Shown here one piece after another: positions 1 through 9,300 of a stretch of DNA of 25,428 bases. The stretch comes from Dictyocoela muelleri. Lineage: Eukaryota; Microsporidia. Each line of letters starts with the position of its first letter. The stretch's first letter is position 1. The stretch lies in NCBI GenBank assembly GCA_016256075.1, contig SDVU01000040.1, positions 1-25,428 on the forward strand, read 5' to 3'. Both the position numbers and the translations under genes were made by a program. The notes below the pieces were generated by a model. The model saw only the letters and a program-made list of their open reading frames with translations. It was not told where the DNA came from and did not search any database.

Positions 1-394
1 AATAAATAATGAGGGAATGACATTAAGCGGTCAAAAACTATAGAAATATAGTATTAATATATAGTTGTTCCAGTGTGGTATAGCTGATTAAGACTTGGTC
101 TAATATGACAATGAAGAAGAACGGGCTCTCCTAAGTGTGGGGATGAGTGCGGCGACGAGCTAGGCAAAAAGTAGTGAAAAATAAAATATCATGAAAAAGC
201 CTCTAATTACCTGTATCCTGCCGAGTCATTGACAAAACGAAAATCGTGTATACAACTGGGCTTCTGGGTAGCTTAGGAAGTGACGTATTATTGGAACACC
301 AGGAACTAAAGGTCATAAGACTATAATTGGAGAAAACTCTCCGGGTTGGCAGCTATGGATGTTGTCAGCATGTAATATATATAATATATATATG
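1..394 (+). mobile_element. tRNA-headed SINE-like repeat, copy A (head outside window)
   Basis: The window opens at the body start (AATAAATAATGAGGGAATG) that follows the tRNA-like head in complete copies at 12160-12612 and 19288-19746. The body runs collinearly to the typical 3' end GTTGTCAGCATGTAATATA and a TA-rich tail. No ORF is present. It faces copy B tail to tail. Confidence 0.85.
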
Positions 395-860
395 AATTTA
401 AACATAAAATTTATTTTGAATCAAGTTAATAAACTTAATTTTAAAAATATTTAATTATATTAAAATTTCCCGGTGAGTTGTCGGAAACTAAACTTATTTA
501 TCTGACAACTAACCTTCGTTGAATCGTCGGGATGTCAAAATAAAGTTTAGGTAATTGAAATGTCTTTCTTCGGGCATTTAATCCTAAAAATTAGATACAT
601 TATGTTTGCACACTTTTTATGTTTTCAAGTGATTTGAGGTATTCAATTGAAATAGATCTTTCCAAAAAATTTGTGGCTTGTTCTTCGTTCTATCCAGATA
701 TTTCAATTATTTGTATATATTCTTTTTTCTATTAAAAAATATCTTGTCTCTGTTATCTTCTAGCATTGAGAAACTTCTTTCTAAATTTTTGTTTGTGTTA
801 TTTGAACTTATATTAAATTCAATTCTCTGGGTTTGTGAAACTTAAATCGTAAACACGACT
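395..860. other. AT-rich spacer between two inverted SINE-like copies
   Basis: No credible ORF or RNA gene is seen. A short CCCGG..GAGTTGTC string near 470 resembles the 3' part of the SINE-like body on the minus strand and may be a small remnant. This spacer would be the loop if copies A and B paired. Confidence 0.5.
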
Positions 861-1240
861 ATTATATTACATGCTAACAACATCTATAGCTGTCAACCCG
901 GAGAGTTGTTTCTTACCTTAGATCTGTGACACTTTGTTCTTGGTGCTCCAATAATACGTCTTTTCCTAAGCTACCCAGAAGTCCAGCTATATGCGCGATT
1001 TTCGTTTTATCAATGACTCGGCAAAATACAGATAATTAGAAGCTTTTCATGAATTTTTTATTTATCATTAATTTTTGTTGAGATGCGTCTTCGCACTCAT
1101 ACCCACACCTAAGAGAGTCCCCAATGCTTCATTTTCATATAAGAACAAGTCTTAATCAGCTATACTACACTGGAAAAACTGTATATTAAACTATTTTTCT
1201 ATAGTTTTTGACTGCTTAAAATCTGTCCCTCATTATTTAT
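861..1240 (-). mobile_element. SINE-like repeat, copy B (body only)
   Basis: This is the reverse complement of the same body, from the TATTACATGCTAACAACATC tail side to CCCTCATTATTTAT at the body start. The tRNA-like head expected next on the right is absent; unrelated C-rich sequence follows at once. Either the copy was 5'-truncated on insertion or the junction is a rearrangement. Confidence 0.85.
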
Positions 1241-1249
1241 TGTCGAACC

Positions 1250-1395
1250 CTAGATCGACACAAACCCCCAGATCAACACCCCCCCCCCAAGATCAACCCC
1301 CCAAGATCAACCCCCCTCCCCAAGATCAATACCCACACCTAGATCAACACCCACACCCCCTGATCAACCCACCCCAGATCAACACCCACATCTAA
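1250..1395. repeat. C-rich AGATCAAC minisatellite
   Basis: About eight imperfect units of roughly 14-20 bp share AGATCAAC followed by runs of C or CCACAC. Its C-richness on one strand stands out sharply from the AT-rich surroundings. Confidence 0.8.
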
Positions 1396-1505
1396 TAAGC
1401 TCCGCACCAAATAACTTCAACATAAATGTACCTTTTCCAAATGAGCCTAATGTAGTCCAACCTTTGCCACTTTCTGACAATCAGCAGTTTTTTGATATTA
1501 ATTAA
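1254..1505 (+). pseudogene. Pro-rich ORF fragment with Asp-Gln-His-Pro repeats (C-terminal end)
   Basis: One frame is open from just after a TAG at 1251 to TAA at 1503-1505, giving 83 codons and no ATG near the left edge. The first half is a C-rich minisatellite (about 1250-1395) with a repeated AGATCAAC core, read as variants of D-Q-H-P and R-S-T-P. The second half is not repetitive and has ordinary codon variety, ending FFDIN. It looks like the C-terminus of a Pro-rich protein whose upstream part was lost where SINE copy B now abuts it. The family is not recognised. It could also be a non-coding minisatellite with a chance open frame, because C-run length would shift the frame readily. Confidence 0.35.
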
Positions 1506-1628
1506 AACTAAATAAATTTTAAAAAAATCCGAAATTTAAAAAAGATTATAAATTCATTAAATAAGTTATTTATAGTCGTTTATTATCTTTTTAAAAGAAA
1601 AGGAAATTTAAAAGTCACTAAAATATAA

Positions 1629-1978
1629 GGGTCTAGAGTCTAATCCTGTGTAATGCTGATTTTTTTTATTTACTGCCTAAAATTGATCACGAAATTTTTT
1701 TTTAATCGTGAAATTGTTCGCTCTAAAACGATAGAGAATAAGCAAATATGAGAATTTTTATTTTCATTTAGCATACCTATCCGTTTTAGGTAGTCTATAG
1801 ACATTTCAGTGCTAGCAAATATCTCAGATCGTGAATTTTTGGTTCCCCACTGTGTTCTCTTATGTTTTTATATTCATATAGTGATTGAAAATAATTCAAT
1901 CATTTTGCCGGTTTAGGGTCTATTGCGGGGTATTAAAATAAATAAATAAGCATTACCCCCTGAATAGACCCTAGACCC
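1629..1978. mobile_element. 350-bp MITE with GGGTCTAG ends and 8-bp target duplication
   Basis: The left end reads GGGTCTAGAGTCTA and continues to AATGCT. The right end is its inverted counterpart (AGCATTACCCCCTGAATAGA, then CCCTAGACCC). The flanks are identical: AAATATAA at 1621-1628 and at 1979-1986. The right end also contains a hairpin in which GGGTCTATT..GGGGTA at about 1916-1935 pairs with the terminal TACCCCC..AATAGACCC. There is no ORF. The 8-bp duplication fits hAT or P-type insertion, but the termini do not let me name the superfamily. Confidence 0.75.
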
Positions 1979-1986
1979 AAATATAA

Positions 1987-2313
1987 ATAAAAAAAATAAT
2001 TTTTAAATAAAACATATTAATTTCTTAGCCTTGAAACTTAAAATATTTAAAATATTTAAGTTTTTAATATTTAATTTTTTTGCTCCTTATATTTTCCCCA
2101 TAATTGTTTTTTTTTGGATTTCCTAATAAAAACGGAAAGAAATAAATCCAAAAAGGATATAAAAGAAATTTATGTAGTAGACCACCATAAATTTTAGATA
2201 TAATAAGAGATGTGGCTTTTCATTTATTTATTTTTTGAAGTCATAATATAAAGATAAATTATTGAAAAGTATGTGGGTGCCGATCTGGCGTGGAATATGA
2301 TCTGGCTTTCAAC
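1987..2313. other. AT-rich stretch without recognisable gene
   Basis: I see only A/T runs and no ORF or RNA gene that I can support. Confidence 0.5.
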
Positions 2314-2400
2314 ATTTATTAAAGAGTTACGTCAGCGGAATTCGAACCCTGATACTTAAATTTTACATTCAATAGTGTTAACTACAGAGCTATCTGACCC
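2314..2400 (-). mobile_element. Solo tRNA-like head of the SINE family, copy C
   Basis: The reverse strand reads GGGTCAGATAGCTC (A box), then TTAACACTATTGAATGTAAAA and GGTTCGAATTCCGC (B box), followed by TGACGTAACTCTTTAATAAAT, where the body would begin. The body is absent. This is not a plausible functional tRNA: the anticodon arm does not fold. Confidence 0.75.
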
Positions 2401-2639
2401 TCCTAAACCAGAAATTTCTTGTTTTTTTTAGCTCAAATAGACTTTTCCGGGTAGGGCTCGCCCGTAAACTAAAAGTTGGTTGTAAATAAAGAAAAGGGTT
2501 TAAATATCTTTATTTAACTTCTTACATCTTGTTCTAAAGGCATTATCACTTGTTACGGAAAAAACTTATTCATCAAAAAACCAATTTTTTATGTACTTTC
2601 AAGAAGCATTAAAATTAGTCTATAAAGTATTCAAAGTTT

Positions 2640-2965
2640 TGACATGAAATTAAAACGCCTAGAACACTTTTCGCTACAACTAAATCGTATTGTCGTAGGT
2701 CACGCAGTATATTTCAAATAATTTTTTTCTCAAGAATAAATCGGGATCATAAGGGTGGTATTACCGAAAATTCTTACGATATTTGATTCATGGATATTAT
2801 TTATGATGTCTATTTTTGGTTTAAATAAATGAAATATGTCTATAACTTCGGGAAAATGTTTATATGTCTTTGGTAAATTGTTTATAACTCTGAAAAAACA
2901 GGCCTGTAAGTTTAAAAAATGCGTCTATTTATTGAAAAAATAGGTCTATAACTATGAAAACCCTA
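2640..2965 (+). mobile_element. Partial Tc1/mariner-like foldback element, right arm (first copy)
   Basis: Sequence from TATATTTCAAATAATT (2707) through a row of TCTATAAC..GAAAATG units matches the right arm of the element at 11932-14112. It ends with a degraded terminus ACTATGAAAACCCTA followed by TA (2966-2967), the expected TA target site. No matching left arm is seen upstream, so the copy is half an element. The left limit is approximate. Confidence 0.6.
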
Positions 2966-3033
2966 TAATATTTAAAATAATGCAAGACAAGAAATATAAT
3001 AATGCAACAAGGGGAATATAATAATGCAACGGG

Positions 3034-3314
3034 CTGTATATTAATAATTAGAAAGTAGTTTTTTATGAGTATGGATAAGCATGGCGACGCATCACAACAA
3101 AAAAAAGGTTGTGAAACAAAAAATTTAAAGAAAAGTCTATAATTACCCATATACTGATGAGTCATTGACTATATTATAATAGAGTATACAGCTGGGCCTC
3201 TTGTTAGCTTAACCGTGTGGTACAACTGGGAGATTAGGAACCAAAGTTTTAAAGGCTATGGTTGGAGACAACTCTCCGCGTTTAAATATGGATATTTTGA
3301 GCATGCAATATGAT
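3034..3314 (+). mobile_element. Degraded SINE-like repeat, copy D
   Basis: This copy has clear body landmarks in order: CTGTATATTA, GGCGACGCATC, TAATTACCCATATACTGATGA, GTATACAGCTGGGC, GGAGACAACTCTCCG and GAGCATGCAATAT. The head is missing and the body has several indels. It is among the most diverged copies. A short tandem duplication of GAATATAATAATGCAAC lies just left of it (2993-3030). Confidence 0.75.
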
Positions 3315-3705
3315 AATTAAAAATATAAATCATTAATAGGTTATGAAACGCGTTTGTATAAATTGATTTATATCAAATTTATTAATACAATTTCAATAAT
3401 AATATATTTTATTTACTTTTTTTCAGTTAAAGCTATTTTATTTCAATATAAAAAACTAAAAAGGCGGAAAGAAAAAAACTACATCCCCAGAAATATTTAT
3501 TTTTAATAAATTTAGAGATTTGGGTTGATAATAATATAATTTTCAGTAGTTATGTCAAGGATTTTCCTAAAATATAATTATAAATATCACTTTAATTGAG
3601 TTTTTTTACAAAAATCTAAAATTTAAGAATTTAAATTTTTTTAGAATTTTTTTAGAATTTTTTAGATCTTTTTTTTAATTTTTAATCAAATTACTATTTA
3701 ACCCC
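3315..3705. other. 5' flank of the hypothetical gene
   Basis: AT-rich sequence ends in a poly-T-rich tract (TTTAGAATTTTTTTAGAATT units, about 3640-3680) just before the start codon. No other gene is seen. Confidence 0.5.
3702..3705 (+). promoter_or_regulatory. CCCC start-proximal motif
   Basis: TTTAACCCC directly precedes ATG at 3706 in otherwise C-poor sequence. The same ACCCCATGA context precedes the CFT1-like gene. Microsporidian genes are known to carry CCC- or GGG-like signals just upstream of the start codon. Confidence 0.6.
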
Positions 3706-4932
3706 ATGACCACTTCAAAAATAAGAAGTATAATAAATGAAATCGAAAGAGGGAAAATATCAATAGAAGAGATAATAAAAAATGAAAAAAACATATCTGA
3801 AATTCTCAATTTATACATTTTACGTAATCAAATAAAAGATTTTGAACCATTTAGACAATTTTATAAAATTTTATCTAAAGAGTGCAAAAAAAAAATTGCA
3901 AATAAGCTGTTTATTATTGATCACGAAATTGAAAAAGAACAATTAAAAATGAATTTAAAAAATTTTAAATTATCCCAAAATGAATTTGAAAAAGAAAATT
4001 ATTATAATTTCAATGTCACTTTAATTAATACTTTTAAAGATAGAGACTTTTTATTACATTTTTTTGCCAAGAATTTCAAGCAAATCCAAACTGAATTTAT
4101 AATTCAAGCTATAAAATCTGAAGATGATTTTAAATATTTTTTTGATTCTGTTGTTAAATCATTAGAAGATGGGGATTTTTGTCTCTATGAAAAAGGTGTT
4201 AGCGTAATGAATCATTTCATCAAATTACAGGAAATAAATAAAAACGAAAAAGATACCTTTATAAAGAAAAACAAACTTAATAACAAACTTAATAAGAATA
4301 ATAAGAATGATGAAAATGATAATAACAATCTTAATAACAAACTTAATAAGAATAATAAGAATGATGAAAATGATAATAACAATTATACCAACAATAATGA
4401 TATGTCCTTAGTAAAACAACTTTCTGGATTAAATATTAAAGAAAATTCTCTAAAATCAATTTCTAGAACTCCTAAAATAAATTTTCTACAGGAAGCCCTT
4501 AAACTTTTCCAAAATGATGATTATTCATGTTTAAATATGTTACCAGCGTTAATAATAAATTCATCAGAAGAAATTCTAAACAAATATGGCGAAAAAATAT
4601 TGTTGTATCTGATACCATTGAATTCCGGTGTAATCGAGTCAATAGGCTTGTTATTACTTCACAGAAATATTTTCTTAAAGTCATTAAAAATGTTTTCCAA
4701 AATACATCTTTTAGGGAAAATAAATTTAGTTTATTGCTATACACACTTAATTGAAGTTGGATTTTATATTCAAGATCTTGTTGAATTTTTTGCTGAGAAA
4801 AATGTTTTTGAAAGTGATTGTAAGGTAATGAGAAGATTTATGAAGATATTCCTAATGAAGTTGTACTATTTTAGCAATGATTACAGGTTAATTAGTCTTA
4901 TGAATAAATATGGTGATATCAAGATCTTATGA
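3706..4932 (+). CDS. Hypothetical alpha-helical protein, 408 aa
   Basis: I do not recognise this protein. The start is the ATG right after CCCC and the stop is TGA at 4930-4932. Residues 1-185 are charged and mostly helical (ISIEEIIKNEKNISEIL). Residues about 190-235 are an Asn/Lys/Asp linker containing an exact tandem duplication of 18 codons. Residues 245-408 form a more hydrophobic helical half (for example LNMLPALIINSSEEIL and LMKLYYFSNDYRLISLM) with a HEAT/ARM-like feel, but no diagnostic motif. No signal peptide or membrane span is visible. An uninterrupted frame through strongly AT-rich DNA, with the start motif, supports a real gene. It lies upstream of the CFT1-like gene but is separated by a SINE copy and about 1.4 kb, so they are not co-transcribed. 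Confidence 0.85.
   Translation: MTTSKIRSIINEIERGKISIEEIIKNEKNISEILNLYILRNQIKDFEPFRQFYKILSKECKKKIANKLFIIDHEIEKEQLKMNLKNFKLSQNEFEKENYYNFNVTLINTFKDRDFLLHFFAKNFKQIQTEFIIQAIKSEDDFKYFFDSVVKSLEDGDFCLYEKGVSVMNHFIKLQEINKNEKDTFIKKNKLNNKLNKNNKNDENDNNNLNNKLNKNNKNDENDNNNYTNNNDMSLVKQLSGLNIKENSLKSISRTPKINFLQEALKLFQNDDYSCLNMLPALIINSSEEILNKYGEKILLYLIPLNSGVIESIGLLLLHRNIFLKSLKMFSKIHLLGKINLVYCYTHLIEVGFYIQDLVEFFAEKNVFESDCKVMRRFMKIFLMKLYYFSNDYRLISLMNKYGDIKIL
4276..4383 (+). repeat. Exact 54-bp tandem duplication inside the hypothetical gene
   Basis: Copies at 4276-4329 and 4330-4383 are identical base for base and encode LNNKLNKNNKNDENDNNN twice. The length is a multiple of three, so the frame is kept. Perfect identity implies a recent or homogenised duplication. 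Confidence 0.95.
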
Positions 4933-5346
4933 AATGGAAGTATAAACGTATAAAATAATTGTTAGTATTTTTAGATATGTTGAAATTAGAGTTTTTATAA
5001 TATGAAGTCATGTTCACCGAAAAAATAAGTTTTCCATTCAAAAAATAATCAATATTTGTTATTTTACAATAAAATAATTTATTATCATAGGAGTTGCATT
5101 TTTTTCCTAATTTTGTAATTACCGAAAATAATTATATTATTATACACCTAATCAAAAAATTAGTTAGATCAAAATATGACGAAAAAAACAATAATTAGCT
5201 GTGAAGATTTCTCGAAATTTAAAACTAAGAGAAATACAATTCTCAACCCTATAGTCTCATAGACCTCATCTGATATAACTAAACCTCCCACAAGCAGTAT
5301 AATCGATAAATTTTAGTTTTCCAAGATTGTCTCTTTATAATCAACT
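4933..5346. other. Intergenic, no gene seen
   Basis: AT-rich 3' flank of the hypothetical gene, with no supported ORF, RNA gene or repeat until the SINE-like copy E. Confidence 0.5.
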
Positions 5347-5778
5347 ATATATTTTTATATTACATGCTGACAACATCCATTGCTGCTAACCTAAGGATTG
5401 TCTCATACCGAGGATCCGAGATTTTTGGTTCATGGTGTTCCGATAATATGTCACTTCTTAAGCTACCTATCAATTATTTATATCTGATTTTCATTTTATA
5501 AATAGTCAGTAGGATACAGATAATTATAGACTTTTCGTGGTTTTTTTACTACTTTTTGCCGAGATACGTTACCGCACCTAGGAGAGTCGCTTCTGCTTCA
5601 TTTTAAAAGATTAAACAAAGTCTTAATCAGCTATACCACACTAGAACAACTATATTTTTCTATATAGTTATTGGCGCATAATCTCATTTTAAGATTATTT
5701 GATAAAGTACCTTTAATAATTCAAACCTCGATACTTAATTTTTACATTCAAGAGTCCTAATAACCGAGCTATGGTTCC
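5347..5778 (-). mobile_element. SINE-like repeat, copy E (body plus diverged head)
   Basis: The body is recognisable from TATTACATGCTGACAACATC through GCCGAGATACGTTACCGC and AAGTCTTAATCAGCTATACC. It is followed by a decayed head with ATTCAAACCTCGATACTTAA and GAGTCCTAATAACCGAGCTA. The joint between body and head has changed: the TGACGTCA link is lost. Confidence 0.8.
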
Positions 5779-6316
5779 TATTCAAAATTTAAAACTGGAA
5801 AATCAGACACGTTTATTTTTTACACAACATTTAAATATCAAATCATTAAAAACATTTTTATGATAAAAAAATTCATTTGTCTCGGTACCTTAGTATTTAT
5901 GATTTTCAAATTAAATTGGGTATCAAGTGTAAATATCACTGGCTCATATAAAAATCATTATAAAATGAAATTTTGATTATAATTAAAAGCGATTTTACAG
6001 TTTATTCAATGTGAAAAAACTAATTTGGAGTTGTTTTATATGACGATCAATAAAAATATAAAGGTGATTTCGAAACAATCACGAGAGAAAGTTAATTTTT
6101 CAATTATTATAAAAAATATTATCACATCAAACTAAGTCATGAAAAAATAAAAAATCAAATTACAGTTAATTCATATCTTGAGCTAATTCATTATAAGATC
6201 AAGAACCAAAGGTAACAATTGCAGATAGCTCTGTTGTTTGCAATTATAAATATTGTCACTATTTTAAAACGCCTTTCTAATATTAATAAAAATATTTTTC
6301 AAAAACATTCTAACAA
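5779..6316. other. 5' flank of the CFT1-like gene
   Basis: No ORF with coding character is seen. The frame of the next gene stays open upstream to a TTG at 6219, but that leader translates to ordinary hydrophobic chance sequence, and the start motif lies at 6317-6320. Confidence 0.5.
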
Positions 6317-6320
6317 CCCC
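6317..6320 (+). promoter_or_regulatory. CCCC start-proximal motif deciding the CFT1 start
   Basis: CTAACAACCCC sits directly before ATG 6321 and mirrors the context at 3702-3705. It selects this ATG over the upstream open leader, which has no ATG of its own. Confidence 0.6.
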
Positions 6321-9300
6321 ATGATTTACACCTCAGAAAAAAATATCATTGGAAATCCAATATCAGGTGCTGTAATAGACAACTTCATAGATGGGAAGAC
6401 GTCTTTAGTCACATATTTCAATACTATGATAACAATATATGACATTTCAAAATTTAACCAGCTTTCAAATAATAATTATAACAAATTAGAATTATATTTG
6501 ACTCAAGACATTTATCATAAAATTTTATCAATCAATAAATACAATGATCTTGCAGGAAATGCACTGTTAGTTCATACAAGTCCGAACAACATAATTCAAT
6601 ATCGTGTAAAAAATTATACTCTTGAAATAATATGCATAAGACACTTTAATCCGTCAATTGTTCCTATAATAACTGTTAATGAAAACTTATGCATACTGAC
6701 ATCAGAGCAAAATCTTGTTTCGTTTAACCCATTAAATGAAAATATTAAAACAATCCCTTTGAACTCGATAAGTGATGATTTACGCAATATTTTTGATATT
6801 AAAATTTCGACAGAAATTTATATTCTTTATGATCAAGGTCGTTTATGTGTTTTAAATAAATCTTTTCAACTGATTCGTCGTTTATGCGTCAATATTTTTA
6901 AAATAGATGTTGATGTTTTTAATGTCTTTTATTTTATGCGATGCATAAATTATAAAAATATAAATGTAAATAATTTTTCAATGCATGAAAAACAAAACCA
7001 TACAATAGACATTCAGGAAAACCATGATCAAGAACAAAATGTGTACGAAGGTATGCAATTTAAATATGAAGACAATGAAGAAATAAATCATTATAATAAA
7101 GATCAAATATATAAGAATCCAGTATTGAAGTCATTAGATAATGAAAACAATTATTCAAAATATAAGAATGAAGATCCAAATCATGATAATAAAGAACCAA
7201 TATATAAAAATGGCGAATTAGAGCCTGTAGATAATGAAAATAAATGTCATGAGTTTGAAGAAAAATATGATATTTACAATAATGATAACCATGAAAATAA
7301 TAATCAGCTAAATCGTGTGAAAAAGAACACAAATATAAAAAATGATACAAATATGACTTTTGATTCAGAAATAAAAATCAATAACAAAACAATCAATCTA
7401 AAATTATCAAATCCAAAGTCTGTGATAATAAAAAATCACCTCTTGATTTTTGACAATAAAAACTACGATATCGAAATTCTTAGCGAAGGTAAATTTATTG
7501 AAAAAATTAAAATAAATCAAATTTTTCCTGAAATTAAAAATGTAAAATTTATTACAATTTATAAAAAGTATCTCTTCATAGTTACTGAAGAAAAATCCTA
7601 CCTTTTTATAATTGAACTTGAAAAATACATTCATCATGCGGTAGATTATGATTTAAAAATTGGGTTAAAATTCGACAACAATTGGGATAAACCTCAATAT
7701 TCTTTAAATAATAATAATAATGATTTAGAACTGAATTTAAATGATAATGATTTTTCTAATGATAACTTATTTTTTACACCTAATTTTCATCTTAGCCACT
7801 ATCTAATAAACTTCAAATTAATAAATGAAAATAAAAATGTTATTTATAATTCAATAATAGAAAAAGATAAAATATATTTAGTAGGAAAGTCATTAGGCGA
7901 AGTTTTAAATGGATTAGAATTAACTAAATTGTATGAATTATCAATAGATGATTATTTTAAAAATAATTCTGAATATAATTTTAAAAATAATTTTAAAAAT
8001 AATAATCAATCACATGAATATAATAAAACTGATCAATGTATAGATGAACAACGCATAAATACTCAATTCATAAAAGAAAAATCAGTAATTGAGGAATCAT
8101 TAATTAAAAAATCATTAATTGATAAATTATCATTTGAAAAATCATCAATTGATCAATACATAAACAAACAGTGCATTAACAAAGAATCATTAATTGATTA
8201 TCCTTATATGTTAAATAAAAATCATGGTATATTTAAAATAATACCTAAAATAAAACAGCCTTTTAATCAATTGGATAATATCACAATAGAATTAATAATA
8301 CCTTTATGTTTTAAAAATGAAAATATTTATTTTTTCAAATACACGAAAAAGACTTTTATAATTGTTACATGTTGTATTAATATTTATTATAATGAACAAC
8401 ATTTAACTGTATGTCTATGTTTTAAAAATATTATTTGTAATTGTAAAAAACATTGTCATACACGTGAATATCAAAATCATGATAAAAAAGATAATGATAA
8501 AGAGGATCATGATAAAAAAGATAATGATATTGAAGATCATGATAAAAAAGATAATGAAGATCATAAATATAAACATGATGAATATAAAGATAACGAATAT
8601 AAAACTTCATCTTCAAAAAATTATTTATTAATACAAAAAGACAATAAATTATTTATATTTGACATTAACACACAATCTATAATCCATTCAATTAATAATG
8701 TACTTTTATTTTCTAATAATGAAAATTTAATTTTAATTTTTGATGGATATTTAAAAATGATTGATATTAAAAGATTTAGTATTGTTACTGAGATTAGAAA
8801 TATTTTAAATTTCAATAAATATTATTCTTCTGTTGATCAATATGGCAATGATAAATACAATTCTAATAAAGTTGATCAAAATATCAATGATAAAAATATT
8901 TCTATTCAATATGACAATGAAAAACATAATTCTATTAAATACGAAAATATCAGTGATAAATATAATTCTATTAAAGTTGATCAATATGACGATAATAAAC
9001 ATATTTCTATTCAATACGAAAATATCAATGATAAATATAATTCTATTAAAGTTGATCAATATGACAATGATAAACATAATTCTATTAAATATAAAAATAT
9101 CAATGATAAATATAATTCTAATAATCAAAATTATATCAAAGAAATCCTTCTTACTGAAAAAAATTTTATATTTATTAGAACGCCACATATACTGATCATA
9201 TATAAAATAGTTGATGATAATAACTATTCATTGTTGAGAATAGAACAATCAAAAATTTTCTACACTAAATTCAACGAAAATAGGTCTTTCTTTGAATTGT

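Noticed and set aside
7060-7350. Minus-strand ORF of 96 codons (His/Tyr/Leu-rich)
   Set aside because: It lies wholly opposite a low-complexity insert of CFT1 and has no family resemblance.
8805-9188. Long open frames opposite the CFT1 tandem repeats (also at 9435-9734, 8431-8616 and 9965-10192)
   Set aside because: They consist of Ile/Phe/Leu runs produced by the complement of Asn/Asp/Lys repeats; the + frame carries the conserved CFT1 blocks.
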